A DNA stretch of 8,726 bases from NCBI GenBank assembly GCA_002085205.1, contig NATF01000090.1:1-8726 (forward strand). The letters run 5' to 3'. This document shows positions 1 through 6,506 of the stretch, one piece after another. The notes beneath the pieces are model-generated. The model saw nothing but the letters and a program-made list of their open reading frames with translations. It made no database searches and had not been told where the DNA came from. Positions within the stretch are counted from its first letter, which is position 1; each line of letters begins with the position of its first letter. A program made the position numbers and the translations under genes. Source of the DNA: Candidatus Cloacimonas sp. 4484_275 (GTDB lineage: Bacteria > Cloacimonadota > Cloacimonadia > Cloacimonadales > TCS61).

Positions 1-1588
1 CAAGAATTCCGCTTCGATTGTAAAGCCCGATATATTCGCCCTGATTATTCAATTTGAAATTAGCATGCAACGGACCTTCTTCGACTTCGTTGTCAGCCCA
101 GACAATAAGATGACCGCCTGCCGGAATTTCCACTTGAGGGAATTGCCATTTATCCGGAGTTTGAGGATCGTCGGTAAGGAAAATTCCTTCCATATTTACA
201 GCCACATCGTTGGCGTTGTAAATTTCGATCCAGTCGTCAAAATCTCCGTTTTCATCGCAAATAGTGGAACTATTATTTGCCATGAATTCATTGATGAATA
301 ATCCGCTTACCGGAGTTTGAATTTCATAATTGTTCAGTTGTTGGATGACGCTTTGAATTCGAGTGCTCAAAAATGATTTTAATCCGAAAATCGGATAATC
401 ATCGTAATAATAAATATCGTTGTTGAGATTTTCTTCAAAATCTTCATTGGAAAACATTTTCAAAGTATCGGCATAAACGGCGGGACGAATCAAATCTGCC
501 AAATAATCTATGCGAGCGAAAAGTTCTTCCAACTGAAACGAATGTTCCACCACATAACGATAATCCATCAAATAAATATTTTTATAAGCGGGAACATCAA
601 GAATCGGTTCGTATAAAGGTCTTTCGAAGCCGGAATTCCATAAAACGGAAAGATGGGTGATTTCTTCAAAACTCATACCATAGACACCGTTACCGAAAGC
701 AAAATTGAAGTCCCAGGGAATATGAATAAATTTGTCCGTATCCGTTCTGTGATAAATGTAATAATTATGTCCGCCGCAAAAATAACTGTCCAAATTAACC
801 AACAAATTGTTTATTGCTTGGAAAAACATATAATTATACATGTGAAAATTTCTGTCCAAAACTTCTTTCATTTCCTGAGATTCCGTGAAATTAAGAAGAT
901 GAATGAAATTTATCAGATCGCTCCAGTCGTTTTCTTCCTGATTGGTTTTTAATTCGTATTTATTGTAGTAATGATTCGGATTGGGACCGTTCCAGATTAA
1001 GTCGCCGGCAGGATCGCCTTTATAAAGATTTCCGTCTTCGCCGTTTCCAAAATGTTCTTTGATGAATTTCATGTTTACTTGTTCCACATTTGTGTATAAT
1101 CCCCAATATTGACCGTTTAGATACACTTTGGCAAAATTTGCCCGCGAACTGGGAACATATTCGTTCAAAATATCGTAGGTGATTTTTTCTCTTAAAAAAG
1201 TCGGGTCAAAATATTCATTGCTGAGACTGAGTTTCGTTAAACCGTGAAATTTCTGATCTTCCACGAATTCGTTAAACTTGATTTTCAGCGGTTTTTTCAT
1301 TCCGGGATAGTTCATAGATTTGTATCCTTTGAATCTGACGCCGACATTTTCGTAGATTTCACCGTTATATTCGAAAGTTGCGGAAAGATATTGTTGCGGA
1401 TTGGTATTGTGCATTTCCATTAAAACTTCATAAAAATTGTCCATGGGAAAAGTAATATGAAATTCCAATATTTGAGAATCGTCAAAAATTTCGTCCGACG
1501 GATTGGCAAAGCAGTTGATTGAAAATAAAATAACAAAAATCGCAAATACGAATTTTTGTTGTTCCCCGAAAAATTTTCTCGTTTTCAT
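1..1588 (-). CDS. Secreted CotH-kinase family protein with lamin-tail domain (C-terminus off the window)
   Basis: At least 529 codons are open from ATG 1588 to the window edge; the C-terminus is missing. Residues 1 to about 29 form a signal peptide (MKTRKFF, a hydrophobic stretch FVFAIFVILFSI, then CFA before NPSDE). Residues about 35-400 match the CotH kinase fold: VRFKGYKSMNYPG with KKPLKIKF at 98-105, a LREKI helix, a VYLNGQYWGLYTNVE segment, VNLDSY followed by HNYYIYH, and HIPWDFNFAFG at 289-299, which holds the conserved acidic DFN triad. A lamin-tail domain begins near residue 428 (LFINEFMANNS, DDWIEIYNAND, FLTDDP, IVWADNE). Spore CotH phosphorylates coat proteins; secreted versions in Gram-negative bacteria are mostly uncharacterised, so the substrate is unknown. 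The start is fixed by GGGAGG five bases upstream. A sorting domain may lie beyond the edge. It follows the broken MBL gene on the same strand but probably has its own leader. Confidence 0.9.
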   Translation of the reverse strand, partial: MKTRKFFGEQQKFVFAIFVILFSINCFANPSDEIFDDSQILEFHITFPMDNFYEVLMEMHNTNPQQYLSATFEYNGEIYENVGVRFKGYKSMNYPGMKKPLKIKFNEFVEDQKFHGLTKLSLSNEYFDPTFLREKITYDILNEYVPSSRANFAKVYLNGQYWGLYTNVEQVNMKFIKEHFGNGEDGNLYKGDPAGDLIWNGPNPNHYYNKYELKTNQEENDWSDLINFIHLLNFTESQEMKEVLDRNFHMYNYMFFQAINNLLVNLDSYFCGGHNYYIYHRTDTDKFIHIPWDFNFAFGNGVYGMSFEEITHLSVLWNSGFERPLYEPILDVPAYKNIYLMDYRYVVEHSFQLEELFARIDYLADLIRPAVYADTLKMFSNEDFEENLNNDIYYYDDYPIFGLKSFLSTRIQSVIQQLNNYEIQTPVSGLFINEFMANNSSTICDENGDFDDWIEIYNANDVAVNMEGIFLTDDPQTPDKWQFPQVEIPAGGHLIVWADNEVEEGPLHANFKLNNQGEYIGLYNRSGIL

Positions 1589-1593
1589 TTTTT

Positions 1594-1599
1594 CCTCCC
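1594..1599 (-). promoter_or_regulatory. Shine-Dalgarno of the CotH-kinase gene
   Basis: The minus strand reads CGGGAGGAAAAAATG. GGAGG sits five bases before the ATG and supports the start at 1588. The same CGGGAGG string precedes the 475-aa secreted protein at 5818, so the two exported-protein genes share the same strong site. Confidence 0.8.
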
Positions 1600-1618
1600 G
1601 ATTCATTTTTCACGGGTA

Positions 1619-1632
1619 GAAGTTGCAACTTC
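1619..1632. repeat. 14-bp perfect palindrome in the CotH-kinase leader
   Basis: GAAGTTGCAACTTC is self-complementary over all 14 bases. It lies 31-44 bases upstream of the CotH-kinase ATG, within the presumed 5' untranslated region. It could be an operator for a dimeric regulator, a small RNA hairpin, or a copy of a dispersed palindrome. No second copy is seen in this window, so its role is open. Confidence 0.5.
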
Positions 1633-1697
1633 GGTACCAGAGAGGAAAAATCGATTTTGCTTGTTCAAGTCGTGTTGTAATATCCTTAAAAATAAGA

Positions 1698-1710
1698 AGA
1701 TAAATTATCT
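1698..1710 (-). promoter_or_regulatory. Possible promoter -10 region for the CotH-kinase gene, within a 13-bp palindrome
   Basis: The minus strand reads AGATAATTTATCT, a palindrome around one central base. It contains GATAAT, a five-of-six match to the sigma-70 -10 hexamer. A convincing -35 hexamer at standard spacing is not visible, and promoter consensus in this phylum is poorly known. If used, the leader would be about 110 bases and would include the palindrome at 1619-1632. Confidence 0.2.
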
Positions 1711-1767
1711 ATGACGATGTTGAAAAATACTTAAAATTATGCTTAAAAAAATGGGTGCAAAAATTTT

Positions 1768-1807
1768 TGGGACAAAATTGGGACAGATAGAAGCTAATTT
1801 TGTCCCA
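1768..1807 (-). terminator. 12-bp stem hairpin after the MBL gene, possible terminator
   Basis: Arms at 1768-1779 and 1796-1807 (TGGGACAAAATT and its exact complement) enclose a 16-base loop. The minus-strand transcript of the chaN-PP-loop-MBL operon would reach it about 50 bases after the MBL stop. The downstream flank reads AAAATTTTTGC, a short T run displaced by four A's, so termination is plausible but not textbook. The plus-strand sequence TTGGGACA also occurs twice, at 1767-1774 and 1778-1785, with an 11-bp period, so a protein-binding site is an alternative reading. Confidence 0.45.
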
Positions 1808-1854
1808 TTACTTCAAAATGCTATGATAAATTAATTTTATCCGTTATCGGTAAA

Positions 1855-2462
1855 TTATAATTTGGCTATAATTCCCACAAAGGGATTTTCTATTTTTTCT
1901 TTTCCGATTGTTGTGGAATCGCCGTGACCGGGAAGAACAATTGTTTCGTCGGGCAGAATAAAAAGTTTTTCTAAAATGGATTTTTTTAACCCGTTCTGCC
2001 GATGCTTTCGCAAAAAAGAGTGTCTCCGCTAAAAAGTAAATTGTCGGTATGAAGACAAATTCCACCGGAAGTGTGACCGGGAGTGTGAATAACTTTTATT
2101 ACTTCGTTTCCGATAATTATTTTATCACCGTCTTTTAAAAGAATATCGGCTTTTGGTGAAATAATATCTATTCCAAACGAATTACTGAGGTTCAAATAAG
2201 GATTTGAAAGCATTTCGGCATCGTTTTTGTGAATGCAGAGAGGAACTTTAAAATTTTGAAGAACAAATTCGTTTCCTCCGATATGATCGCCGTGTCCGTG
2301 TGTATTGACGACATATTTCAATTTCAGGTTTTTAAGCTCGTTTATCAGCGCCGGTGCCGGAAAAGCCGGATCAATGATAATGGCTTCCGAAGTTTTTTCG
2401 TCCCACACAAGATATGTGTTTGTTTCAAATTCCGGCAATATTCGTAAAATTTTATAATTCAT
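1855..2462 (-). pseudogene. Metallo-beta-lactamase-fold hydrolase (GloB-like), frameshifted by a small deletion
   Basis: The start is ATG 2462, which overlaps the upstream TGA as ATGA. Frame one gives MNYKILRILPEF, then the zinc motif THGHGDH (His55, His57, Asp59, His60), TPGH with His130, and SGDTLF with the bridging Asp147. It stops at TAA 1988-1986 just after GRTG. In this hydroxyacylglutathione-hydrolase-like family GRT is normally followed by DLPGGS. Here that stretch is absent and the protein resumes in another frame from 1989 as LKKSILEKLF and on to VLPGHGDSTT, ending IIAKL at TAA 1857-1855. The length is 3n+2 bases and adding about 25 nt would give a family-typical 210 aa. The split removes the last metal-binding His from the main frame. 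All other motifs are intact, so the lesion looks recent or artefactual. The substrate is not predictable. Confidence 0.85.
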
Positions 2463-3357
2463 ATTAAATATTTCTCCGTTTGCGAAGCTTCCATTTTTGT
2501 GCAAATTATCTGTTTATGCAAATTGCCTAAATTTCCGTATCTGACGGGCATTTTATCGGAAGCTCTGTTTGCATAACGCAAAAGTATGGAACCGGCTAAT
2601 TTTATTTCGTTTTCCGTTAAGTTATGTAAGGAATTGATAACTCCGAGGGGACCCGGAATTTCCGGAATGCGAAGTACCGTTTCCGTTGATACAAGGTTGG
2701 ACAGAATATTATTTTCAATTTCATTTCTTCCGATTATCAACTTGGCGGAAGGAGAAATGCGAAAGTGTCTGCCTGTTTTCAAGAAATCGAGAAAACGGAT
2801 TTTGAGCATTTCGAATTTCATTAAATCGGCGAGCCTTTCCGAAAAACTTTTATCCGTTAAAAGACAACCGCCGCCGGGATTTTGGTAGGTTTTGATTCCG
2901 AATTCTTCCGCGAGTTGCATTTGCCGATAACGACCGCGTCCCGAAATATCGAGCATATCTTCTTTCTTTACCCAACCTTCGCGAATCGGCAAAGTATCGG
3001 GAAGCAATTTTTGGCTGAGAGGTCTTACGATTACAATTTTTGGCTGAGAGGTCTTACGATTAGATCTTTGACGGAACTTAATTTGGCGACGGAATTTAGA
3101 GCGTCTTTTCTTTGCGACATTGGTCTCTGACCCACAACTTCGCCGGAAATAAGAAAATCGATTTGGTCCGTGATGTCATGGACGAACAGCTCAAAACCGA
3201 TTTCTTTCGCCGCTTTCAAAGCATTTGTCGGTTCGAAAAAAGGCGTTCGGAAAAATATCGGAATAACTTCATAACCGAGTTTGTCCATCCACAGCACACT
3301 AAGCATGCTGTCCAAACCACCGGAAAAAAGAGCGAAACATTTATAATTTTTTTTCAT
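2459..3357 (-). pseudogene. ThiI/MnmA-like PP-loop tRNA-thiolation protein, broken by a deletion and a tandem duplication
   Basis: ATG 3357 overlaps the chaN TGA as ATGA. The N-terminus carries the PP-loop LFSGGLDSML (residues 10-19), which binds and activates with ATP in tRNA sulfur-transfer enzymes. TPFFEPTNALKAAKEIGFEL and SGEVVGQRPMSQ are family hallmarks. Two lesions are visible. After HDIT-D, near 3163-3168, about 40 residues that normally include a GYGKNMNPCIDCH-type segment are missing in frame. Then a 29-bp tandem duplication (3005-3062) creates a TAA after RPLSQKL; the rest (LLPDTLPIREGW, GGGCLLTDKSFSERL, LKTGRHFRIS, IIGRNEIENN) continues in another frame to TGA 2459. Removing one repeat copy gives 289 aa; restoring the missing block gives about 328 aa, as I recall for the family. 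Loss of the CxxC region would probably inactivate it even if the frame were repaired. Confidence 0.85.
3005..3062. repeat. Exact 29-bp tandem duplication inside the PP-loop gene
   Basis: Copies at 3005-3033 and 3034-3062 are identical, each starting CAATTTTTGGCTGAGAGG on the plus strand, and the identity does not extend beyond either end. Since 29 is not a multiple of three, the duplication shifts the frame and generates the TAA that ends the N-terminal part. Deleting one copy exactly rejoins SQKL to LPDTLPIREGW. Confidence 0.97.
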
Positions 3358-4292
3358 TTTTTGAACATTTGAGGCATTTTTGTTTTTTCTTCATCATCGG
3401 CGGAATGTCTGTGTTGCACAATTAAGAAATCCCCTTCTTTCTTTGCATTTTTCGGAAATTTCAATTCTTCATTATCCGGAATAATAATCGGAGCAATTAC
3501 GCCAATTTTTAGAGACGGATTTAACAAAGCCAATTTTTGCGCCGTTCCCAAATGCGAATTACTGTGGAAATCGCCGTTAAAATGAATAACTTTTGTCTGA
3601 GAATGATTTTTCAAATATTCGTTTATGGATTCCGCCATCGTATCATCTTTGATGCATTGAGCCGCATAAAAGTTTTGCAGCATATTTTTTTTGGTTTCCG
3701 GCAATTCGCCTTTGATTCCCATATTGGATTTCATGGTTTCAAAAAACCTTTTTTTGTATTCGTCATCAAGAACGACCAATTTCTCAGCGAAATATTTCCG
3801 TTCCGATTCCGGCAGTTTTTTCAGTTTTTCGTATCCTTGTTTATTGAGCATTGCGGCGTATCTTCTGGGAATATTTGCCGCCAAAACCGGTAAATTGTGT
3901 TCTTTGGCAAATTCGATTATCGGTCTGTAATCCGTTTTGTAATTCGGCCAAGGTCTGGAATTTGCCAAAAATTCTTTCTCGGAAATTTCTCCCATAAGGT
4001 ATCGGTCAAGAAAGGGTTGAACATCGCGTTCAAACATTTCCAAAGAAATAAGCAGGTTGTTATTCTTTTCGTAAAGGAAAGGAAGAATTTCCGCTTCCAA
4101 TTTATGAATTAAAACATCATCGTGTAATTCTCCGAAAAAGATAACATCATAGTTTTGCAATTTTTCCGAAAGTTCATCTAAAGTTAATCGACTCCCTGTT
4201 TCGGAATCGAAAATCAAATATTCCATATTGTCATTTCCTCTTAAAATCGTAATTATATTCAGAATAATCAAAATAATTATAATTTTTTTCAT
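3354..4292 (-). CDS. ChaN/Tiki-superfamily (DUF399) protein
   Basis: This is an intact 312-aa reading frame. After an N-terminal hydrophobic segment (IIIILIILNIITIL, residues 4-17), the family signatures are FFGELHDD (GExH motif, about residues 52-59), ISLEMFERDVQP, NSRPWPNYKTDYRPIIEFAKEH (cut here), AANIPRRYA and HFNGDFHSN near residue 240. The GExH and GxxH histidines are the conserved metal- or haem-associated residues of this fold, and characterised relatives include ChaN of Campylobacter. No lipobox cysteine follows the hydrophobic segment, so a periplasmic or membrane-anchored form is more likely than a lipoprotein. The start has AAGGA six bases upstream. Its last codons overlap the next gene (ATGA), so it leads a three-gene operon with a PP-loop thiolation protein and an MBL hydrolase. 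The biochemical role in this organism is unknown. Confidence 0.88.
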   Translation of the reverse strand: MKKIIIILIILNIITILRGNDNMEYLIFDSETGSRLTLDELSEKLQNYDVIFFGELHDDVLIHKLEAEILPFLYEKNNNLLISLEMFERDVQPFLDRYLMGEISEKEFLANSRPWPNYKTDYRPIIEFAKEHNLPVLAANIPRRYAAMLNKQGYEKLKKLPESERKYFAEKLVVLDDEYKKRFFETMKSNMGIKGELPETKKNMLQNFYAAQCIKDDTMAESINEYLKNHSQTKVIHFNGDFHSNSHLGTAQKLALLNPSLKIGVIAPIIIPDNEELKFPKNAKKEGDFLIVQHRHSADDEEKTKMPQMFKK

Positions 4293-4324
4293 AATTTTTC
4301 CTTTCTAATTTTTTGAAATGAGAT

Positions 4325-4353
4325 GAGAAACGAGACACCTGTTTTACTGTCAA
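4325..4353 (-). promoter_or_regulatory. Weak promoter candidate before the ChaN-type gene
   Basis: In the 98-base gap before the ChaN gene the minus strand carries a perfect TTGACA (4353-4348), followed after 17 bases by TTTCTC, a poor -10. No terminator is evident after the upstream 475-aa gene, so read-through could also supply expression. The call rests almost entirely on the -35 match. Confidence 0.2.
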
Positions 4354-4390
4354 TAAATTTGGTTTTTTGTCTTTGAAATTGCAATATTTG

Positions 4391-5818
4391 TTATTTGATA
4401 AAAAGTAATTTCTCGGTTGCTACCGCTTTGTTATTTAATTTAAGTTCATACAAATAGATACCGGCAGAAACTTTTTTACCGAAATCGTCTGTTCCGTTCC
4501 AAGTAATTGAAAATTGAGAATTGGGAATTGAAAATTGAGAGTGATTTCCTTCGACTTCGCTCAGGATGACAAACTCTTTAATTTTCTGTCCTTTAATGTT
4601 GTAAATTGAAATTGTATTTTGTTCGTTTTGCCGGTGTTGTTCGCTATTCAATTCAAATGAAATCGTGGTGAAATTACGGAACGGATTCGGGTAGTTTCGA
4701 AGTAAAATCGGTTGCGATTCAATTTCGTTATTTTCGACGGAAGTCGTGGAATCGGAAACAATTATGTCGTCCAACATCAGATAATATTGGTCGGAGCATT
4801 CGCAATGTTCCCAAGCGATGTAAATTTTTTCGTTCACATAATCGGAAAGATATAGTTTTCTCATTTGCCAATCGTCCGGTTGCAAAGTTTCTTCAAAAAT
4901 CGTATCCGTAAAATAATCCGGTTCCAAAGCGGTAGAGTCGGTAACCGCTATTTTCAATTTGTAATGCTCGGCATAAAAATAATCGTTGAAGGGCTTTACC
5001 CAAAATTGCACATAAAAGTTTTCATTACCGACAAGAATTTGCGGAGTAATCAAGTAATTGTCCGGATACACAACTCCGATTCCGTCAATATACGAACCGG
5101 AACGAACACAGGAATTATCATTGTGTCCGTCTTCATCATAAAATTCCCAACCGAAAGAATCTCCGTCCGCATCGAGTTCCGTCCAATTTTCGGGAATTCC
5201 TTGAAAAAAATCTTCGTTGATAGTGTCTTGAGATTCTTCCTGAACGGAAATCCAAAGATTGATTAGATAATCGCCGTAAGATTCTCCCGGATCAACAATC
5301 GAGTTGTCGGAAAGATCTATCATATAAGAGGCATTATTCAAAACGGCATCAAAATCAAAATCGGGATAAGCATCGTTCGGATCGTTGCTTAGAGGTTCAA
5401 GAAAAATTCCCACTTGCGAAGGCGCCGGAATCTCTCCGAGTTCAATTCCCGTTTCCCAACTGTCATTGACCGTAGTGGAAAGATTTTCAATAACGCTAAT
5501 TGTTTCGTGAGAACTCCAATTTATTATGTGAATGTTGTAATTATGAGGACCCATTACTCCGTAAGAGGAATGGTGAAAATCAATTCTTTCCAAAACGGGA
5601 TTTTCATATTCATTCAGATTAAAAACCGTTCCGTAAGCGTAATCGAAAATTTCATAAAAAGAACCGGCGGGAATTCCGTCGTGATAAAAAATTTCAATTT
5701 CTTCATCTCTCGGATGAAATGTTGTTTCCGGCAACGAGTAATTATTTATCTTTTTCAGAATACCGTAATTATTGGAAAAGAATAAAAATATCGAAATTAA
5801 AAACATTATTTTTTTCAT
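4391..5818 (-). CDS. Secreted cleaved-adhesin-like protein with C-terminal sorting domain
   Basis: 475 aa from ATG 5818. An upstream in-frame ATG at 5836 is rejected because the GGGAGG ribosome site lies between the two and would be translated. Residues 1-19 are a signal peptide (MKKIMFLISIFLFFSNNYG). Residues 202-356 resemble the cleaved-adhesin/choice-of-anchor-J jelly-roll: EDFFQGIPENWTELDADGD, GWEFYD, SYIDG, DNYLITPQI, FWVKP, DDWQMRKLYLSDY, IYIAWEH and YYLMLDDIIVSD. Residues 374-475 form a FlgD-like/type-IX-style sorting domain (RNYPNPFRNFTTISFELN, ISIYNIKGQKIKEF, ITWNGTDDFGKKVSAGIYLYEL, ending LLFIK). The protein is therefore predicted to be exported and surface-attached or released. Residues about 417-437 are an insertion encoded by two dispersed-repeat sequences (4505-4571). 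No enzymatic motif is seen; residues 30-200 match nothing I recognise. Confidence 0.85.
   Translation of the reverse strand: MKKIMFLISIFLFFSNNYGILKKINNYSLPETTFHPRDEEIEIFYHDGIPAGSFYEIFDYAYGTVFNLNEYENPVLERIDFHHSSYGVMGPHNYNIHIINWSSHETISVIENLSTTVNDSWETGIELGEIPAPSQVGIFLEPLSNDPNDAYPDFDFDAVLNNASYMIDLSDNSIVDPGESYGDYLINLWISVQEESQDTINEDFFQGIPENWTELDADGDSFGWEFYDEDGHNDNSCVRSGSYIDGIGVVYPDNYLITPQILVGNENFYVQFWVKPFNDYFYAEHYKLKIAVTDSTALEPDYFTDTIFEETLQPDDWQMRKLYLSDYVNEKIYIAWEHCECSDQYYLMLDDIIVSDSTTSVENNEIESQPILLRNYPNPFRNFTTISFELNSEQHRQNEQNTISIYNIKGQKIKEFVILSEVEGNHSQFSIPNSQFSITWNGTDDFGKKVSAGIYLYELKLNNKAVATEKLLFIK
4505..4540. repeat. 21-bp-period direct repeat inside the sorting-domain linker
   Basis: AATTGAAAATTGAGA occurs at 4505-4519 and again at 4526-4540. 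The 21-bp period keeps frame and yields a heptad-like protein repeat, SQFSIPN then SQFSITW. Similar AATTGAAAATT-type simple repeats are, to my recollection, common dispersed sequences in FCB-group genomes. Confidence 0.85.
4548..4571. repeat. Dispersed short repeat (SEVEG-coding type) inserted in the gene
   Basis: The 24 bases contain CTTCGACTTCGCTCAGGATG and encode VILSEVEG in the minus-strand gene. I recognise this string as a short interspersed repeat seen in many Bacteroidota, Cloacimonadota and candidate-phylum genomes, usually between genes. Only one copy is visible here, so the assignment relies on recall rather than on repetition within the window. Confidence 0.65.
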
Positions 5819-5823
5819 TAATT

Positions 5824-5829
5824 CCTCCC
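5824..5829 (-). promoter_or_regulatory. Shine-Dalgarno that decides the start of the 475-aa protein
   Basis: The minus strand reads CGGGAGGAATTAATG, with GGAGG five bases before the ATG at 5818. In the longer alternative frame from 5836 this site would be translated as Arg-Glu-Glu, which argues for the shorter start followed directly by a signal peptide. Confidence 0.85.
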
Positions 5830-5937
5830 GACGCATTTCAAGAAAATTTTCAATTCCCTTTTATCAGTCAAGGAAATTTCGGAAATAATTTTCAAAGACA
5901 AGGTTTTTTCGGAGTTTGTTTTTTGGCGTGAAAAAAT

Positions 5938-5966
5938 TTGACGAAAAAAGTCGATTTTAAATAAAT
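5938..5966 (+). promoter_or_regulatory. Weak promoter candidate for the tdk operon in the divergent intergenic region
   Basis: The 168-base gap between the divergent gene blocks must hold promoters for both. On the plus strand TTGACG (5938-5943) is followed after 17 bases by ATAAAT (5961-5966), a weak -10, about 20 bases before the tdk ATG. A GAGG ribosome site is at 5975-5978. On the minus strand a TTGACT at about 5870 lacks a good partner. The assignment is tentative. Confidence 0.25.
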
Positions 5967-5986
5967 GCCATTTTGAGGTAAATGAA

Positions 5987-6506
5987 ATGAATATAATAAA
6001 TAACAAAACCGGTTGGATTGAGGTTATTTGCGGATGTATGTTTAGTGGCAAGACGGAAGAACTCATTCGCCGAGTTCATCGCACCGAGTTTGCCAAACAG
6101 AAAAGTCAGGTGTTCAAACCGAAAATAGATGATCGGTATGATGAAGAACACCTTCGCAAAAAGTGGAAACGGCTTCCGAAATCTTAAAGATACGGATGTT
6201 GTGGCAATTGATGAAGTTCAGTTTTTCGGCGACGAAATAATCGATGTTTGCAATAAACTTGCCGATATGGGCAAACGAGTAATTGTTGCCGGACTTGATC
6301 AGGATTTTCGCGGAAAACCTTTTGGTCCGATGCCACAACTTTTGGCGATTGCGGAATATGTGACAAAATTGCAGGCAATTTGCGTAAAATGCGGAAATCC
6401 CGCCAGCCGAACCCAACGATTAATCAAAGATAAAGATACCGTGATTGTGGGAGCAAAAGATATTTACGAAGCTCGCTGTAGAAATTGTCATGAGGTTTAT
6501 GAATAA
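5987..6506 (+). pseudogene. tdk: Thymidine kinase, disrupted by small internal deletions
   Basis: A TK1-type thymidine kinase (ATP plus thymidine gives dTMP) in pieces. Frame one from ATG 5987 has the P-loop GCMFSGKTEELIRR (residues 16-29) and VFKPKIDDRYDEEHL, then leaves the family pattern after Leu56 and stops at 6185-6187. A short third-frame stretch at 6157-6186 reads QKVETASEIL, matching the next family segment. The last frame gives KDTDVVAIDEVQFFGDE, AGLDQDFRGKPFGP, CVKCGNPASRTQRLI and CRNCHEVYE, with all four zinc cysteines, ending TAA 6504-6506. Between DDRY and TDVVAIDEV only 52 nt remain, against about 90 in the Bacillus homologue, so the SHNG region and adjoining residues are lost. 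Two frame changes mean at least two lesions. The TAA overlaps the yggT ATG (TAATG). Apart from the lesions the gene looks functional in composition. Confidence 0.85.

Noticed and set aside
653..952. Plus-strand open frame of 99 codons
   Set aside because: It lies antisense to the CotH-kinase domain, has no family resemblance or ribosome site, and is a shadow of the real gene.
1767..1807. Inverted repeat as the end of an insertion sequence or att site
   Set aside because: No matching copy elsewhere in the window, no recombinase gene and no target-site duplication; a local hairpin is the simpler reading.
1975..1995. Programmed ribosomal frameshift at the A7 run in the MBL gene
   Set aside because: The in-frame TAA comes before the ribosome could use the A run, and family residues are missing at the same place, so a deletion explains it better.
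1844..2065. Minus-strand 73-codon frame over the MBL 3' end
   Set aside because: It is the wrong frame of the MBL gene; the correct tail (ILPDETIVLPGHGDS) is read in another frame.
4865..5785. Plus-strand open frames antisense to the 475-aa protein
   Set aside because: They show no recognisable domains, while the minus strand carries the signal peptide, jelly-roll and sorting-domain motifs.
5819..5836. Longer start (MRREELMKK) for the 475-aa secreted protein
   Set aside because: Its codons are the Shine-Dalgarno of the internal ATG, and it would place charged residues before the signal peptide.
6155..6170. Programmed frameshift at CAAAAAGTGG in thymidine kinase
   Set aside because: One slip cannot pass through all three frames that carry family-like peptide, and about 38 nt of expected sequence are absent.
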